Shown: in pieces, positions 19,416 through 28,059 of the stretch
Position numbering within the stretch: the stretch's first letter is position 1
Layout: every line of letters starts with the position of its first letter
NCBI GenBank assembly: GCA_903939735.1
Contig: CAJAIA010000021.1
Coordinates: 1-34,038, forward strand
Direction of reading: 5' to 3'
DNA length: 34,038 bases
Source of the DNA: an uncultured Ignavibacteria bacterium
GTDB lineage: Bacteria; Bacteroidota; Ignavibacteria; Kapaibacteriales; Kapaibacteriaceae
Program-made: the position numbers and the translations under genes
Notes under the pieces: generated by a model
What the model saw: only the letters and a program-made list of their open reading frames with translations
Told to the model about the DNA's origin: nothing
The model's database searches: none

Positions 19416-19446
19416 CGAACATACACCAATTCACACGGCAACACAA
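19416..19446 (-). promoter_or_regulatory. Possible promoter of the SprB-repeat/protease pair
   Basis: The minus strand has TTG (19444-19446), a 20-base spacer and TATGTTCG (19416-19423), one mismatch from TAnnTTTG. It lies about 90 bases upstream of the start codon at 19326, between the HNH remnant and the gene. The box is imperfect, so the call is tentative. Confidence 0.35.
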
Positions 19447-19463
19447 TACGTCACTACTACGTA

Positions 19464-19556
19464 ACCCCGCCTCGGAAGCCGCACCACGTGCTGTTCTTGA
19501 AGCACTACCTCGGCAAGGTCGACGAGACCTGGCGTCCGTATTTGTTTATGGATTGA
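19464..19556 (+). pseudogene. Remnant of an HNH endonuclease gene (last 31 codons)
   Basis: This stretch encodes the C-terminal tail of the HNH family, from [13 protein letters not shown] to WRPYLFMD and a TGA stop. Nothing upstream encodes the rest and there is no start codon. Compared with the intact gene's end, substitutions are mostly synonymous, as expected if this allele was under selection until recently. The stop abuts the stop of the convergent glycosidase-like gene, just as the intact HNH gene abuts the protease gene. Confidence 0.88.
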
Positions 19557-19570
19557 TCAGCGGATGACAA
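19464..19570 (+). repeat. Direct repeat, right copy
   Basis: This is the right-hand partner of 14435-14541: 107 bases with nine differences, the last 44 bases identical. Together the copies bracket the SprB-repeat and protease genes. They include the codons VIR and stop shared by the two convergent T9SS genes. Confidence 0.9.
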
Positions 19571-22481
19571 CCGCTGTGCGTGTTGCAATTGAGGCGTCGC
19601 GTAGATGCGCACGCACGATGTAGACCCCTGACGCGAGATCTTCAATGCTGACCGATAACACGTCAGGCATAACTGTGATGCGTTCGCGAACGACGGAACC
19701 GTTTATGTCAAGCACGTCAATCGCAACAACCTGCTCACTCGCACCGATGTGAAGCTGTCCATCCGTTGATGGTTGTGGCGCAATGCGGAGCGACGCACCA
19801 ACAATGGCGTCGTTTACGCTCGTCGTTGCACGCGAGAATTCGAGTCGATACCACGGTGTCTGCGCAACGTTTGGCTGCACACTGAACGTGAAGCGTCCGC
19901 CGCTGCGTGGCTCAACAATGGTAGCTGCGCCTTGTGCAACACCCGATGTATTGAGCGGTTGAACTTTGAGTGTGTCGAATAATGGCGCAGTGATACTCAT
20001 GCGCATTCCGACACCTTCCATCAAGAGTGGTGCTTTGCCCCACGTGGTGAACGTGCCATTCCCGTTGGACTCGTCGAATACGGTGCCGGTGTTCAATGCG
20101 CGCGTGCTGACAACAAGCAGGCTACGTGGCGAGGTGGTGATGGGCTCACTGGTCAAGGATGCAACACCAACAACGGGAGGGCTTCCGGCGGTGGTTTGCT
20201 CGATGATCATCGACGGCAATGTCGCGATCCGTCCGACGCCCCCTCCACCAACCATTACAACACGCGGCGACACGATGCGGAACGTTGCGTTTGCTGCATT
20301 CCAATACACTTGCTCATTCTCTGCATCAAGCGCCGATACGTCAACTTGATCACTGAGCGCTGAGATGTCTCGCTGTGGAAGTACCGACTCGGTAGTTGCG
20401 AACGGAAGGTTCATTGCCGTGCGACGGAACAACGGAATACGTCCGTCAGTGCCGATCGACAGTGAAAATGCATTCGTGACATGCAACGATGGTTGATCGA
20501 TCACTTCACGCGTGTTGTCGATGAGGAGTTCCTTCACTGTTGGCGCTACAGCGCCTGTACGAATAAGCGCACTCGCGATGGGAAGCAGCGCGAGAATCTG
20601 CGGCTTGTCGTAGATGTGCCAGTATGAGTTTGAATCGATTTTGTCTGATCCAGCAACCGCATAGTCTGACCATGACGAGAAGAAGACGCCATCCCAATCT
20701 TGCACACCAGCATACGCTGGGAACAGCATTGCAAGGTCGGTTGCATACGGACGTGGGTGCGCGATTGAGGTATGGTGCATCACGAAGGCCTTGCCCTTCG
20801 GACGCACCTGGGCCGCTGCGTAGACTGTACCGCCGTAGGCTTCATTGAGCATGGACGCCGGAGTGTTCCGCCAATCACTCGCACCAAAGACGTCGTACTG
20901 AGGGGCTGCTGTGAGATCCCAGTAGCTCACCATGTTCCTTGACGGACACAACAACACGTTCGAACGCAGCGAGTCGCGCACGAACGAATGAACGCGCGCA
21001 TAAAATGTCGTAAGCTGCTCATGGTTAAACCGCGAGTTGTCGCGCATGCGCACTGGCGACACGCTTGCGTCACTGACGAGCGAACGTCGGATGTTGCCGG
21101 AGGCAAGACTCTCCCCTAGCGCGAGCCCCGGCATCGCGACTTCACGCATTTGGACATCGTCGACAAAGACATCGCCGCTATCAGCACCCATGAAAATCGA
21201 GAAGTTTGCGGTTGTCTCGTCAGATGCACGCGAGGCAAATGTGAACGTGTACTTCTTCCACTCCGACGTAAGCGTAAATGTTTCGTTGAGACCGAACCAA
21301 TCGTATGGGAACGTCCCATTGTAGACATACACTTGCGCCGTCCGTGAACCACGCTGCTTCGTCGTCTTCGCATAGAACGCCACGCTGTACCGGCCCATGC
21401 GGCGGAGCTGTGTAACGCGCTGATACAACTGTATGCCATAGGAAATGCGTCCCTCGTCGAGCGTACCAATGCGCACACGTGCCGACGAAGTGCCTTCGAC
21501 CTTGTCTGCATCGCTGAGTTGCAGGATTGCCTGCGCACCCTGATTCGTGTTTACAGACAGCTGCCATGCAGAGCTAAATGGGTCCTCAAAGCCAGGATTT
21601 CGGAGCACGTTTTCTGTTGATGGCGGCACAACTCTCCAGGCAGCCTCGAGAGCAGCGTCGCTTGCGTAGCCCTTTGTTCGCAGCCATCCATGCCAGAGCG
21701 AATCCACAAGTGCATAGTGCTGTGAGCCAGTATGTATTGCGTTGGTTCCATTCGGTCGCACGATGTCACCGGAATACAACCAGTATGCCATCAGCGACGC
21801 ATCTTCTGCAGCTACGATGTAGGCCAGCGCTGGGTCGTCCTTGTAGGCTAGTCCCGTATGTGGATTCACGTGCGAGAGCAACAGACGCATGATGCCGCGA
21901 TGTTGCTGCTGCACTACGGGATCAAAGATCAGCGGCATGCGTGATCCCCACCCAAGTGAATCAGGTTGGCGCACGCCATCACCGCTGCGAGGTTGCCAAG
22001 CGCTATGGAACGTGAACACGTAGTAAACGCCATGCTGACGTAACTGATGCAAGAACCAATCGAGCTTCTTCATCTGCGAAGCAGAGAGTCCGTTACCAAG
22101 TGTCGTTGGTCCATCAGCAAGGATCGATCCGCCTGCCCACCATGTAATATCGAACGTTGAGAGATTCACGCACGAGATACCGAGAGCTTGGAACCTTGCG
22201 GCCATCGCAATCGCTTGCGCACTATCAGGCCACAACGCACTCCACTGAAGATTCGTCCCGGCAATGCGCAGACGCGATCCATCAGCAAACCCGAGATGTC
22301 CGTCAGGCGTGAGCACAACACGACCGCGTGCACCAGCTACTTCGCGCGGCGTGGCGATGAGGCCTGTATCGAGCTTGGTGCGATCCGTGATGGCAAATGA
22401 GTACGGCTGCTGAAGCACTTGCGCTGTCGCAACGGTTCCGAACGCTATCATGCACAGGACGACGAGGTAGGCATTCTTCAT
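19557..22481 (-). CDS. T9SS-exported glycosidase-like protein with inserted carbohydrate-binding module
   Basis: This 974-residue protein has a Sec signal (MKNAYLVVLCMIAFGTVATA). A TIM-barrel-like region begins with FADGSRLRIAGTNLQW. A CBM4/9-like jelly-roll (about 290-445, NPGFEDPF to GDVFVDDVQM) interrupts it. Barrel segments then resume (MVSYWDLTAAPQYDVFG, QDWDGVFFSSWS), a beta region follows, and a T9SS type A domain closes the protein (RIAPQPSTDGQLHIG to VVIR). At the position where related GH5-like enzymes have Asn-Glu it shows Ala225-Glu226. Where the second Glu is expected it has VMHHTS (His569-His570), so it may not be catalytic. The ATG lies three bases after the DUF1501 stop. Substrate unknown. 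Confidence 0.75.
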   Translation of the reverse strand: MKNAYLVVLCMIAFGTVATAQVLQQPYSFAITDRTKLDTGLIATPREVAGARGRVVLTPDGHLGFADGSRLRIAGTNLQWSALWPDSAQAIAMAARFQALGISCVNLSTFDITWWAGGSILADGPTTLGNGLSASQMKKLDWFLHQLRQHGVYYVFTFHSAWQPRSGDGVRQPDSLGWGSRMPLIFDPVVQQQHRGIMRLLLSHVNPHTGLAYKDDPALAYIVAAEDASLMAYWLYSGDIVRPNGTNAIHTGSQHYALVDSLWHGWLRTKGYASDAALEAAWRVVPPSTENVLRNPGFEDPFSSAWQLSVNTNQGAQAILQLSDADKVEGTSSARVRIGTLDEGRISYGIQLYQRVTQLRRMGRYSVAFYAKTTKQRGSRTAQVYVYNGTFPYDWFGLNETFTLTSEWKKYTFTFASRASDETTANFSIFMGADSGDVFVDDVQMREVAMPGLALGESLASGNIRRSLVSDASVSPVRMRDNSRFNHEQLTTFYARVHSFVRDSLRSNVLLCPSRNMVSYWDLTAAPQYDVFGASDWRNTPASMLNEAYGGTVYAAAQVRPKGKAFVMHHTSIAHPRPYATDLAMLFPAYAGVQDWDGVFFSSWSDYAVAGSDKIDSNSYWHIYDKPQILALLPIASALIRTGAVAPTVKELLIDNTREVIDQPSLHVTNAFSLSIGTDGRIPLFRRTAMNLPFATTESVLPQRDISALSDQVDVSALDAENEQVYWNAANATFRIVSPRVVMVGGGGVGRIATLPSMIIEQTTAGSPPVVGVASLTSEPITTSPRSLLVVSTRALNTGTVFDESNGNGTFTTWGKAPLLMEGVGMRMSITAPLFDTLKVQPLNTSGVAQGAATIVEPRSGGRFTFSVQPNVAQTPWYRLEFSRATTSVNDAIVGASLRIAPQPSTDGQLHIGASEQVVAIDVLDINGSVVRERITVMPDVLSVSIEDLASGVYIVRAHLRDASIATRTAVVIR

Positions 22482-22484
22482 GGT

Positions 22485-24038
22485 CTATCGTTGGATTTGG
22501 ACGATGGTGTGGGTGACGGCGCGGTTCACCGTGAGCGATACAACGTATGCGCCTGCTGGGATAGCACGCACATCAAGCGTGGCCTCTGATGAGAACACGT
22601 TGAGCTCGGCTCCCAGCAATGTGCGTCCGCGCAGATCTGACAGCGTGACTGATGCATTGGCTCCAACCTCAGTGCGTGCGCGAACAGTGAGCACATCGCT
22701 CGCAGGGTTTGGCGATACACGGATAAAGGCAGATTGTGCTGACGACGAATCTTGGATTGACGTTGGTGTCTTGAAGATCTGCGGCGCGTTGGCCGACATA
22801 TCGCGCAACAGCAACTGCTGCGCGAGGGTTGGCGTTGTGCCGAACCATTGGAGCAACACGCTCGCATAGATGTTGCGGTAGTCGTACTCCATCAGCAGAT
22901 CGCCACGGTCGTCGAGATTCGTCAGATTCGGATTAGCTCCATACACACCACCGTTGACGTTTGCACCGAAGACGAACAACGGTGCAGCAGTGCCGTGATC
23001 TGTACCAACGCTGCCGTTCTCAGCGACTCGACGTCCGAACTCGCTGAACGTCATGCCAGCAATACGCTTGTCGTGACCCTGTTGCTTCATGTCTGTCATG
23101 AACGACGACACAGCATCACCAAGCTCTGCAAGGAGCGATGCGTGTGCGCCACGCGTGCTGTCATCAGATGCTGTTTGATTGGCGTGTGTATCGAAGTTGT
23201 TGTTCGCCCACGAGATTAGATACACACGCGATTGCAATCCACCGCGAATCAGCTGCGACACAACACGGAGCTTAGCGCCGATGTCAGTCGATGGATACGA
23301 GCCCGACGGCGCACCTGCTTTGTCGTTGGCCTGCTTCACAACAGCAGCATAGACATCTGCGCTACGCGCCACGCTACGCATGAACGAGATCTCACGACCT
23401 ACCGGTGTATCCGACTGTGCGCTACTTGGCACTTCATCATTGCCGCCGCCTCCATTGACGAGTCGATAAAACTCATCGGGATCGCGGAAGGTAATCCCCA
23501 TGGGACCTGCTGTGCCGAGCATGCCAAGCGATACCGATGTGCCGATCTGGATTGCAAGTGGGTGCGCTGGAAGTTCCGTTGGATACTGTGGCGCAACAGA
23601 TTGCAAGTAGCGTCCGATCCACCCTGTCGCTCCGAACACATCCGCATCTGTCGCTGTCAACCAGATGTCGGTGCCGCGGAAGTGCGAGCGATCCGGATTC
23701 GGATATGTCACGCCTTGAATCACCGCCAAGTTTCCGGCATCAAACGCGTCGCGGAACCCGCGCAGCGCCGGATGCCATCCTAGCGAGTCGTTGATGCGAA
23801 GGGCTTTTGATTTTGAAATCGCAATCGTTGGCCGACGTTGATAGTAAAGAGGATCGGTGTACGGAATCACCGTATTGAGACCATCATTACCACCCTGCAT
23901 CTGAATGAGGATGAGCACACGATCCTGCTCCTCCAGCAACTGATGCAGAATCGGATCACCGCCAGCGAGTGCACGTACAGTGAACGAATTGATCACTGCA
24001 GGCAGTGCGGCAACGCGAAGGAAAGAACGACGTTTCAT
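22485..24038 (-). CDS. DUF1501 family protein with Tat-like signal and T9SS sorting domain
   Basis: This is a 517-residue protein of the DUF1501 family, distantly related to the alkaline phosphatase/sulfatase fold; the biochemical role is unknown. The N-terminus MKRRSFLRVAALPAV has the twin-arginine pattern with a mild hydrophobic core. Family landmarks are QMQGGNDGLNTVIP, SHFRGTDIW, FDTHANQ, FSEFGRRVAEN and GTDHGTAAP. The last 80 or so residues form a T9SS type A domain starting at RVSPNPASDVLTVRA. It follows the DUF1800 gene by 10 bases and precedes the glycosidase-like gene by three. DUF1501 and DUF1800 genes are commonly paired. Confidence 0.9.
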   Translation of the reverse strand: MKRRSFLRVAALPAVINSFTVRALAGGDPILHQLLEEQDRVLILIQMQGGNDGLNTVIPYTDPLYYQRRPTIAISKSKALRINDSLGWHPALRGFRDAFDAGNLAVIQGVTYPNPDRSHFRGTDIWLTATDADVFGATGWIGRYLQSVAPQYPTELPAHPLAIQIGTSVSLGMLGTAGPMGITFRDPDEFYRLVNGGGGNDEVPSSAQSDTPVGREISFMRSVARSADVYAAVVKQANDKAGAPSGSYPSTDIGAKLRVVSQLIRGGLQSRVYLISWANNNFDTHANQTASDDSTRGAHASLLAELGDAVSSFMTDMKQQGHDKRIAGMTFSEFGRRVAENGSVGTDHGTAAPLFVFGANVNGGVYGANPNLTNLDDRGDLLMEYDYRNIYASVLLQWFGTTPTLAQQLLLRDMSANAPQIFKTPTSIQDSSSAQSAFIRVSPNPASDVLTVRARTEVGANASVTLSDLRGRTLLGAELNVFSSEATLDVRAIPAGAYVVSLTVNRAVTHTIVQIQR

Positions 24039-24048
24039 GGCGCTTCGC

Positions 24049-25491
24049 TCACATCAGTTGATATTCGGGCATACGAACAATTGCTTGCATCAAGAACTTG
24101 ATGCGCTGAACAGCAGATGGTGCATTCACATCCCACTCATACACTTGTGCACCGGCGAGCATGATCTCAAGCAAGACATCGCGCTGCTGCTGCGTTGTAG
24201 GCACAGGCAGCATGAGCGCAGCGATCTGCTCGACAACCTTAACAGCGTCCTGCGGATTCGGCAGCGACCGAACAACCGCTACAACGTCAGGCGTGAGTGC
24301 CTTGCCTGCTGTGTCAGCAAGCCGCGTAGCGACGCCCGACTGTTTGCCGTCGATGAAGCTCTCGGCAAATCGCTGACGCAGCGGAAACGTCGATGTCGTG
24401 ATCCATGCATGATGCCCCTGCCAACCTTGCACTGTCGGCGGATAGAACGGCTCTTGTGATAGCCGCGTCATCGACGCAACGATGTAGGCACGGTCGAGCG
24501 TCGTAGCGCCACACATACTAGCGAGGCCAATCACGAGATCAGCCGGACTCTTGATGAGCGATCCGCGAATGGTTGCATCGAAGAAGCCCTTCGACGCGAG
24601 TAGCACGGCGAGAACGCGTGAGAGATCGTAGTTGTTGGTGCGCACAAGTACCGCAACCGCCTCGATGTCTTCTGGCGATGGATAGTACGTGACAAATGTT
24701 CGCAGCAGCTTCGCTGCTACCCAGCGTGCACAGGCGGGATGTTCGAAGGTGATGCGCACAACGTCCGACCATTCCCATGGTCCGGTCTGACCCAGAATGG
24801 TCTTGTCGCCGAGATCTGCGAGCCCCTTGGTATATGTGCCCTTCAATCCGCTGATGCGCCAACCCGTGAAGGCGCGCGATGCCTCGACAATATCCTGTTC
24901 CGTGTAATTACCGACACCGAGCGTAAAGAGTTCGAACCACTCGCGCGCAAAATTCTCGTTCGGATTGCCCTTGATACTCTGATCGCCATTGAGGTACCGA
25001 AGCATCGCTGGGTCGGCAATAATACCCGTTGCTAGCGCCCGGAAATCGTACGCGTTGGCTCGGAGCATGCGACTTTGTCCAACCATCCACTGCGCATAGT
25101 AGGCCGTGATATAGTCTGTGGTGAACGTGTTGTGCCAGAGCATCACCATACGCTCGCGAAGTGACGCGCGGCGCATAGCTGCATCTGCCCACCACTGCTG
25201 GAGCTCCGGCCACAGCTTAGCAGCCATGCCGAAGTCGGTAATCTCTGGTGGGTCGTTTGCCCATGCTGGCTCGCCAGGGGCTGGCTCAGCTACGAGCAGC
25301 TCCGCAACAACGGTCGATGCCGTCTGGCCAACCCGACGCGTGATCGCGTCCCACGTGGGATTGAGTGTCGTACGCCGCAGAAGATGCGCAGCATCCTCAA
25401 ACGTCAGTGGTGAAAGGTGTGGCGATAGATCAATCATGCGCGCCTCGCTGACTTGTGATGCCTGAACATACGTACTTTTGTCACTTGTCAT
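24049..25491 (-). CDS. DUF1800 family protein
   Basis: This 480-residue protein belongs to the DUF1800 family, usually encoded beside DUF1501 and of unknown function. Landmarks are FEDAAHLLRRTTLNP near the N-terminus, RERMVMLWHNTFTTD, NENFAREWFELFTLGVGNYTE, EASRAFTGWR and GWQGHHAWITTSTFPLR. No signal peptide is visible at either start. The ATG at 25437 (MIDLSPHLSPLTF) has GAGG five bases upstream and fits the family start. The ATG at 25491 adds 18 residues with a weaker site. It is the first gene of the minus-strand operon and lies divergent from the YfhO gene. Confidence 0.9.
   Translation of the reverse strand: MTSDKSTYVQASQVSEARMIDLSPHLSPLTFEDAAHLLRRTTLNPTWDAITRRVGQTASTVVAELLVAEPAPGEPAWANDPPEITDFGMAAKLWPELQQWWADAAMRRASLRERMVMLWHNTFTTDYITAYYAQWMVGQSRMLRANAYDFRALATGIIADPAMLRYLNGDQSIKGNPNENFAREWFELFTLGVGNYTEQDIVEASRAFTGWRISGLKGTYTKGLADLGDKTILGQTGPWEWSDVVRITFEHPACARWVAAKLLRTFVTYYPSPEDIEAVAVLVRTNNYDLSRVLAVLLASKGFFDATIRGSLIKSPADLVIGLASMCGATTLDRAYIVASMTRLSQEPFYPPTVQGWQGHHAWITTSTFPLRQRFAESFIDGKQSGVATRLADTAGKALTPDVVAVVRSLPNPQDAVKVVEQIAALMLPVPTTQQQRDVLLEIMLAGAQVYEWDVNAPSAVQRIKFLMQAIVRMPEYQLM
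25453..25480 (+). promoter_or_regulatory. Bacteroidota-type promoter of the YfhO-family gene
   Basis: TTG at 25453-25455, a 17-base spacer and TACTTTTG at 25473-25480 match the -33/-7 pattern. The -7 box is perfect and the spacer a little short. Transcription would begin near 25486, leaving about 30 bases before the ATG at 25516, with GGAG at 25504-25507. The promoter overlaps the first codons of the divergent DUF1800 gene if that gene starts at 25491. Confidence 0.6.
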
Positions 25492-25515
25492 TACTCTTAC
25501 TACGGAGCTGAATTC

Positions 25516-28059
25516 ATGGCATCACCTGCCACGTCTCGCACCACGTCCGGCATGAAGGATCAGTGGAAGAATATTCTCGCCTACGGCGGCATCTTTCTCG
25601 CCGTTGTGGTGTTCTTCGCTGACGCGCTCTTCGGCGGCAAGAACTTCATGAGCGGGGGCGACAACCTTGCCTTCTACTCGTTCATTCCGTACCTCGAGGA
25701 AGCCAAGAACGCTGGAGAGTTCCCTCTCTGGATGCCTTACATTTTCTCGGGCATGCCATCGCTTGCGTCCTTCCTGGCCGCTGGTGAACGCACCTGGGAT
25801 ATGCTGGGCGGACTGTTGTTTTCGATCCCGCGCTCGCTCGGCGAAGCAACGGGGAACGACACGTGGCGACTGGCAATGTGGTACACGATTTACGGTTGGG
25901 GCGTCTACACGCTGATGCGTGTCAAGGGGCATACACGTTTGATCGGTGTGTTCTCATCGCTTGCTGCGATCTTCAGCACGTTTGTGATCGTATGGATCAT
26001 GATCGGTCACAGCACAAAGCCTGTGTCGATGGCAACGCTTCCGTGGATTCTCCTCGCGCTTGAACGTCTCCGCGAGCGCTTTACACTCGCGAACCTCTTC
26101 CTGCTCATCCTACCGCTTGTGGTGCTCGTTACTGCAACGCACCCTCAGATGATGTTCTACATCGGATGCGCAACAGCCCTCTACATGGTCACCGAGCTGG
26201 TTGCTCGTGCGATATCGAAGCAAGGCTGGCTGGATGTGGTAAAGGCAGGGGGCGGACTCGCCCTCGCTGGGGTGATTGCACTAGGCACGCATGCCGACAT
26301 GTTCCTTGCTACACGTGACTACACACCGGAATCAACACGCGGTTCAGCGCCGCTGGTGCAATCACAAACACAGCAGGTTGATCAGACTGGCGGCAACGAC
26401 TACGAGTACGCAACGAACTGGTCGTTCTCACCGGAAGAAACCCTCACATTCCTGATCCCGAACTACTACGGATTCGGCAATCTCGGCGTAACACCGCCGG
26501 GATCGAAGAAGGAACAGCGCGACAACCTGTACTGGGGTCAGATGCCGTTTACAGATGCTGCGAACTACATGGGCATCGGCGTTCTCTTGCTGGCTATCAT
26601 CGGTGCATGGAGCTATCGTCGCGATCCGTTTGTGATCTTCCTGATCGTACTGGGCGTGTTTTCGTTGCTGCTGTCCTTTGGAAAGAACGCACCACTCCTG
26701 TACGACATCTTTTACAACGGCGTACCGGCGTTCAATAAATTCCGCGCGCCATCGATGGCGTTGTGCCTTCTCCAGTTTGCCGCGCCTGTTCTCGCAGGAT
26801 ACGGCCTTGCTTCCATCTTCACATGGAACAGCGCTGCGTCGGCCGACAACAAACGTCGCGTAAAGGTGCTCGGCATTGCAAGCGCTGCGGCACTTGCATT
26901 CGTCCTGTTCATGTCAGTCGGCGAAACATCCTACACGTCGAAGGTCTCGAATGCGCTCGACGAAAAGGTCGACGCGCAAACGCTCTCGAATCCTCAGTAC
27001 GTGAGCTACCGTACCGAACGTGCAAAGCTCACCTACGCAGAGATGAGCAGCGATGCTCGCACAAGCGCCCTGGTACTTGCAGCATTCGCACTCCTGACGA
27101 TCCTAGTCGTCCGTGGAACCGTCAAGCCAAACGTCGCCATGGCGGTATTCCTGTTGCTCCTCATCGTCGACCTCTGGCGCGTCGACAAGCGTCCGTATGA
27201 GCCACAGAAGGGATCGCCGGAAAAGAACGTGTTCGAGTCACGTGCCGATCTCGTGGGCTTTATCACGACGAATACCAAGGGGGCTCGCATTGCCGACCTC
27301 ACACGTCTGCCAACACCGAACTGGTGGGCGTATCACTTCGTTGAACACGTGCATGGATACTCTTCGGCAAAGCTGCGCATCTATCAAGACATGCTTGATG
27401 TGGCCGGACCAGGTCCTGGTCGCGAACCAATGCCCGGCAACTCAATGGTCTACAACCCATTCCTGTGGGATATGCTGAACGTAAAGTTCATCATTGCCGA
27501 TCAACCTCTGTATCAGAACGTTGCTCCGGTATTCCAATCGGCTGACGGACGTACGCTTGTGTACGAGAACCGCTCAATGCTTCCGCGCGCATGGTTCGTC
27601 GATACGCTGCGCGTGGAATCCAACTCGCGTGCAATCCTAGACCACATGCGCGACGGCGACTTCAATGCGCGCACAACAGCGTATGTGGGAGCGCCGCTAT
27701 CAGTGCAGCCGGGCGTCGACTCAACGGCAACGGTTCGCGTTGAACCTCGCACAAGCAATCAAGCAATGAAGATCGCCACGACGTCAGCGACATCACGTCT
27801 GCTCGTTGCAAGCGAAGTGTACTACGACGAATGGCATGCCTATGTCGACGGCGCAGAAGCACCAATGGTGAAGGTCAACAATCTCCTCCGCGGTGTTGTT
27901 GTCCCAGCCGGTTCGCACACGATTGAATTCCGTTACCAAAGCCCATCGTTTGATCAAGGTCGCACGATCAGCATCGCATCGAATCTGGCTGCGGCACTGA
28001 TTGGCCTGGCCGGTCTTGGCATGTGGCTCAAGCGTCGCAAGGAGAACACAACAGCATGA
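25516..28059 (+). CDS. YfhO family integral membrane protein
   Basis: This 847-residue polytopic protein has about a dozen hydrophobic helices in the first 640 residues and a C-terminal soluble beta domain. It resembles the YfhO family, membrane glycosyltransferase-like proteins of the GT-C type. Landmarks are FMSGGDNLAFYSFIPYL and PLWMPYIFSGMPSLASF in the first external loop, GHSTKPVSMATLPW and ATHPQMMFYIG, and later VPAFNKFRAPSMAL. The tail ends with YYDEWHAYVDGAE, HTIEFRYQSPSFDQG and a final membrane helix. The acceptor and sugar are unknown. The start has GGAG at 25504-25507, eight bases upstream. The next gene overlaps by four bases (ATGA). Confidence 0.88.
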   Translation: MASPATSRTTSGMKDQWKNILAYGGIFLAVVVFFADALFGGKNFMSGGDNLAFYSFIPYLEEAKNAGEFPLWMPYIFSGMPSLASFLAAGERTWDMLGGLLFSIPRSLGEATGNDTWRLAMWYTIYGWGVYTLMRVKGHTRLIGVFSSLAAIFSTFVIVWIMIGHSTKPVSMATLPWILLALERLRERFTLANLFLLILPLVVLVTATHPQMMFYIGCATALYMVTELVARAISKQGWLDVVKAGGGLALAGVIALGTHADMFLATRDYTPESTRGSAPLVQSQTQQVDQTGGNDYEYATNWSFSPEETLTFLIPNYYGFGNLGVTPPGSKKEQRDNLYWGQMPFTDAANYMGIGVLLLAIIGAWSYRRDPFVIFLIVLGVFSLLLSFGKNAPLLYDIFYNGVPAFNKFRAPSMALCLLQFAAPVLAGYGLASIFTWNSAASADNKRRVKVLGIASAAALAFVLFMSVGETSYTSKVSNALDEKVDAQTLSNPQYVSYRTERAKLTYAEMSSDARTSALVLAAFALLTILVVRGTVKPNVAMAVFLLLLIVDLWRVDKRPYEPQKGSPEKNVFESRADLVGFITTNTKGARIADLTRLPTPNWWAYHFVEHVHGYSSAKLRIYQDMLDVAGPGPGREPMPGNSMVYNPFLWDMLNVKFIIADQPLYQNVAPVFQSADGRTLVYENRSMLPRAWFVDTLRVESNSRAILDHMRDGDFNARTTAYVGAPLSVQPGVDSTATVRVEPRTSNQAMKIATTSATSRLLVASEVYYDEWHAYVDGAEAPMVKVNNLLRGVVVPAGSHTIEFRYQSPSFDQGRTISIASNLAAALIGLAGLGMWLKRRKENTTA

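Noticed and set aside
14528-19463. The T9SS pair as an insertion sequence or integrative element.
   Set aside because: No transposase, integrase, terminal inverted repeats or tRNA target were seen. The flanking copies are gene 3' ends and point to homologous recombination.
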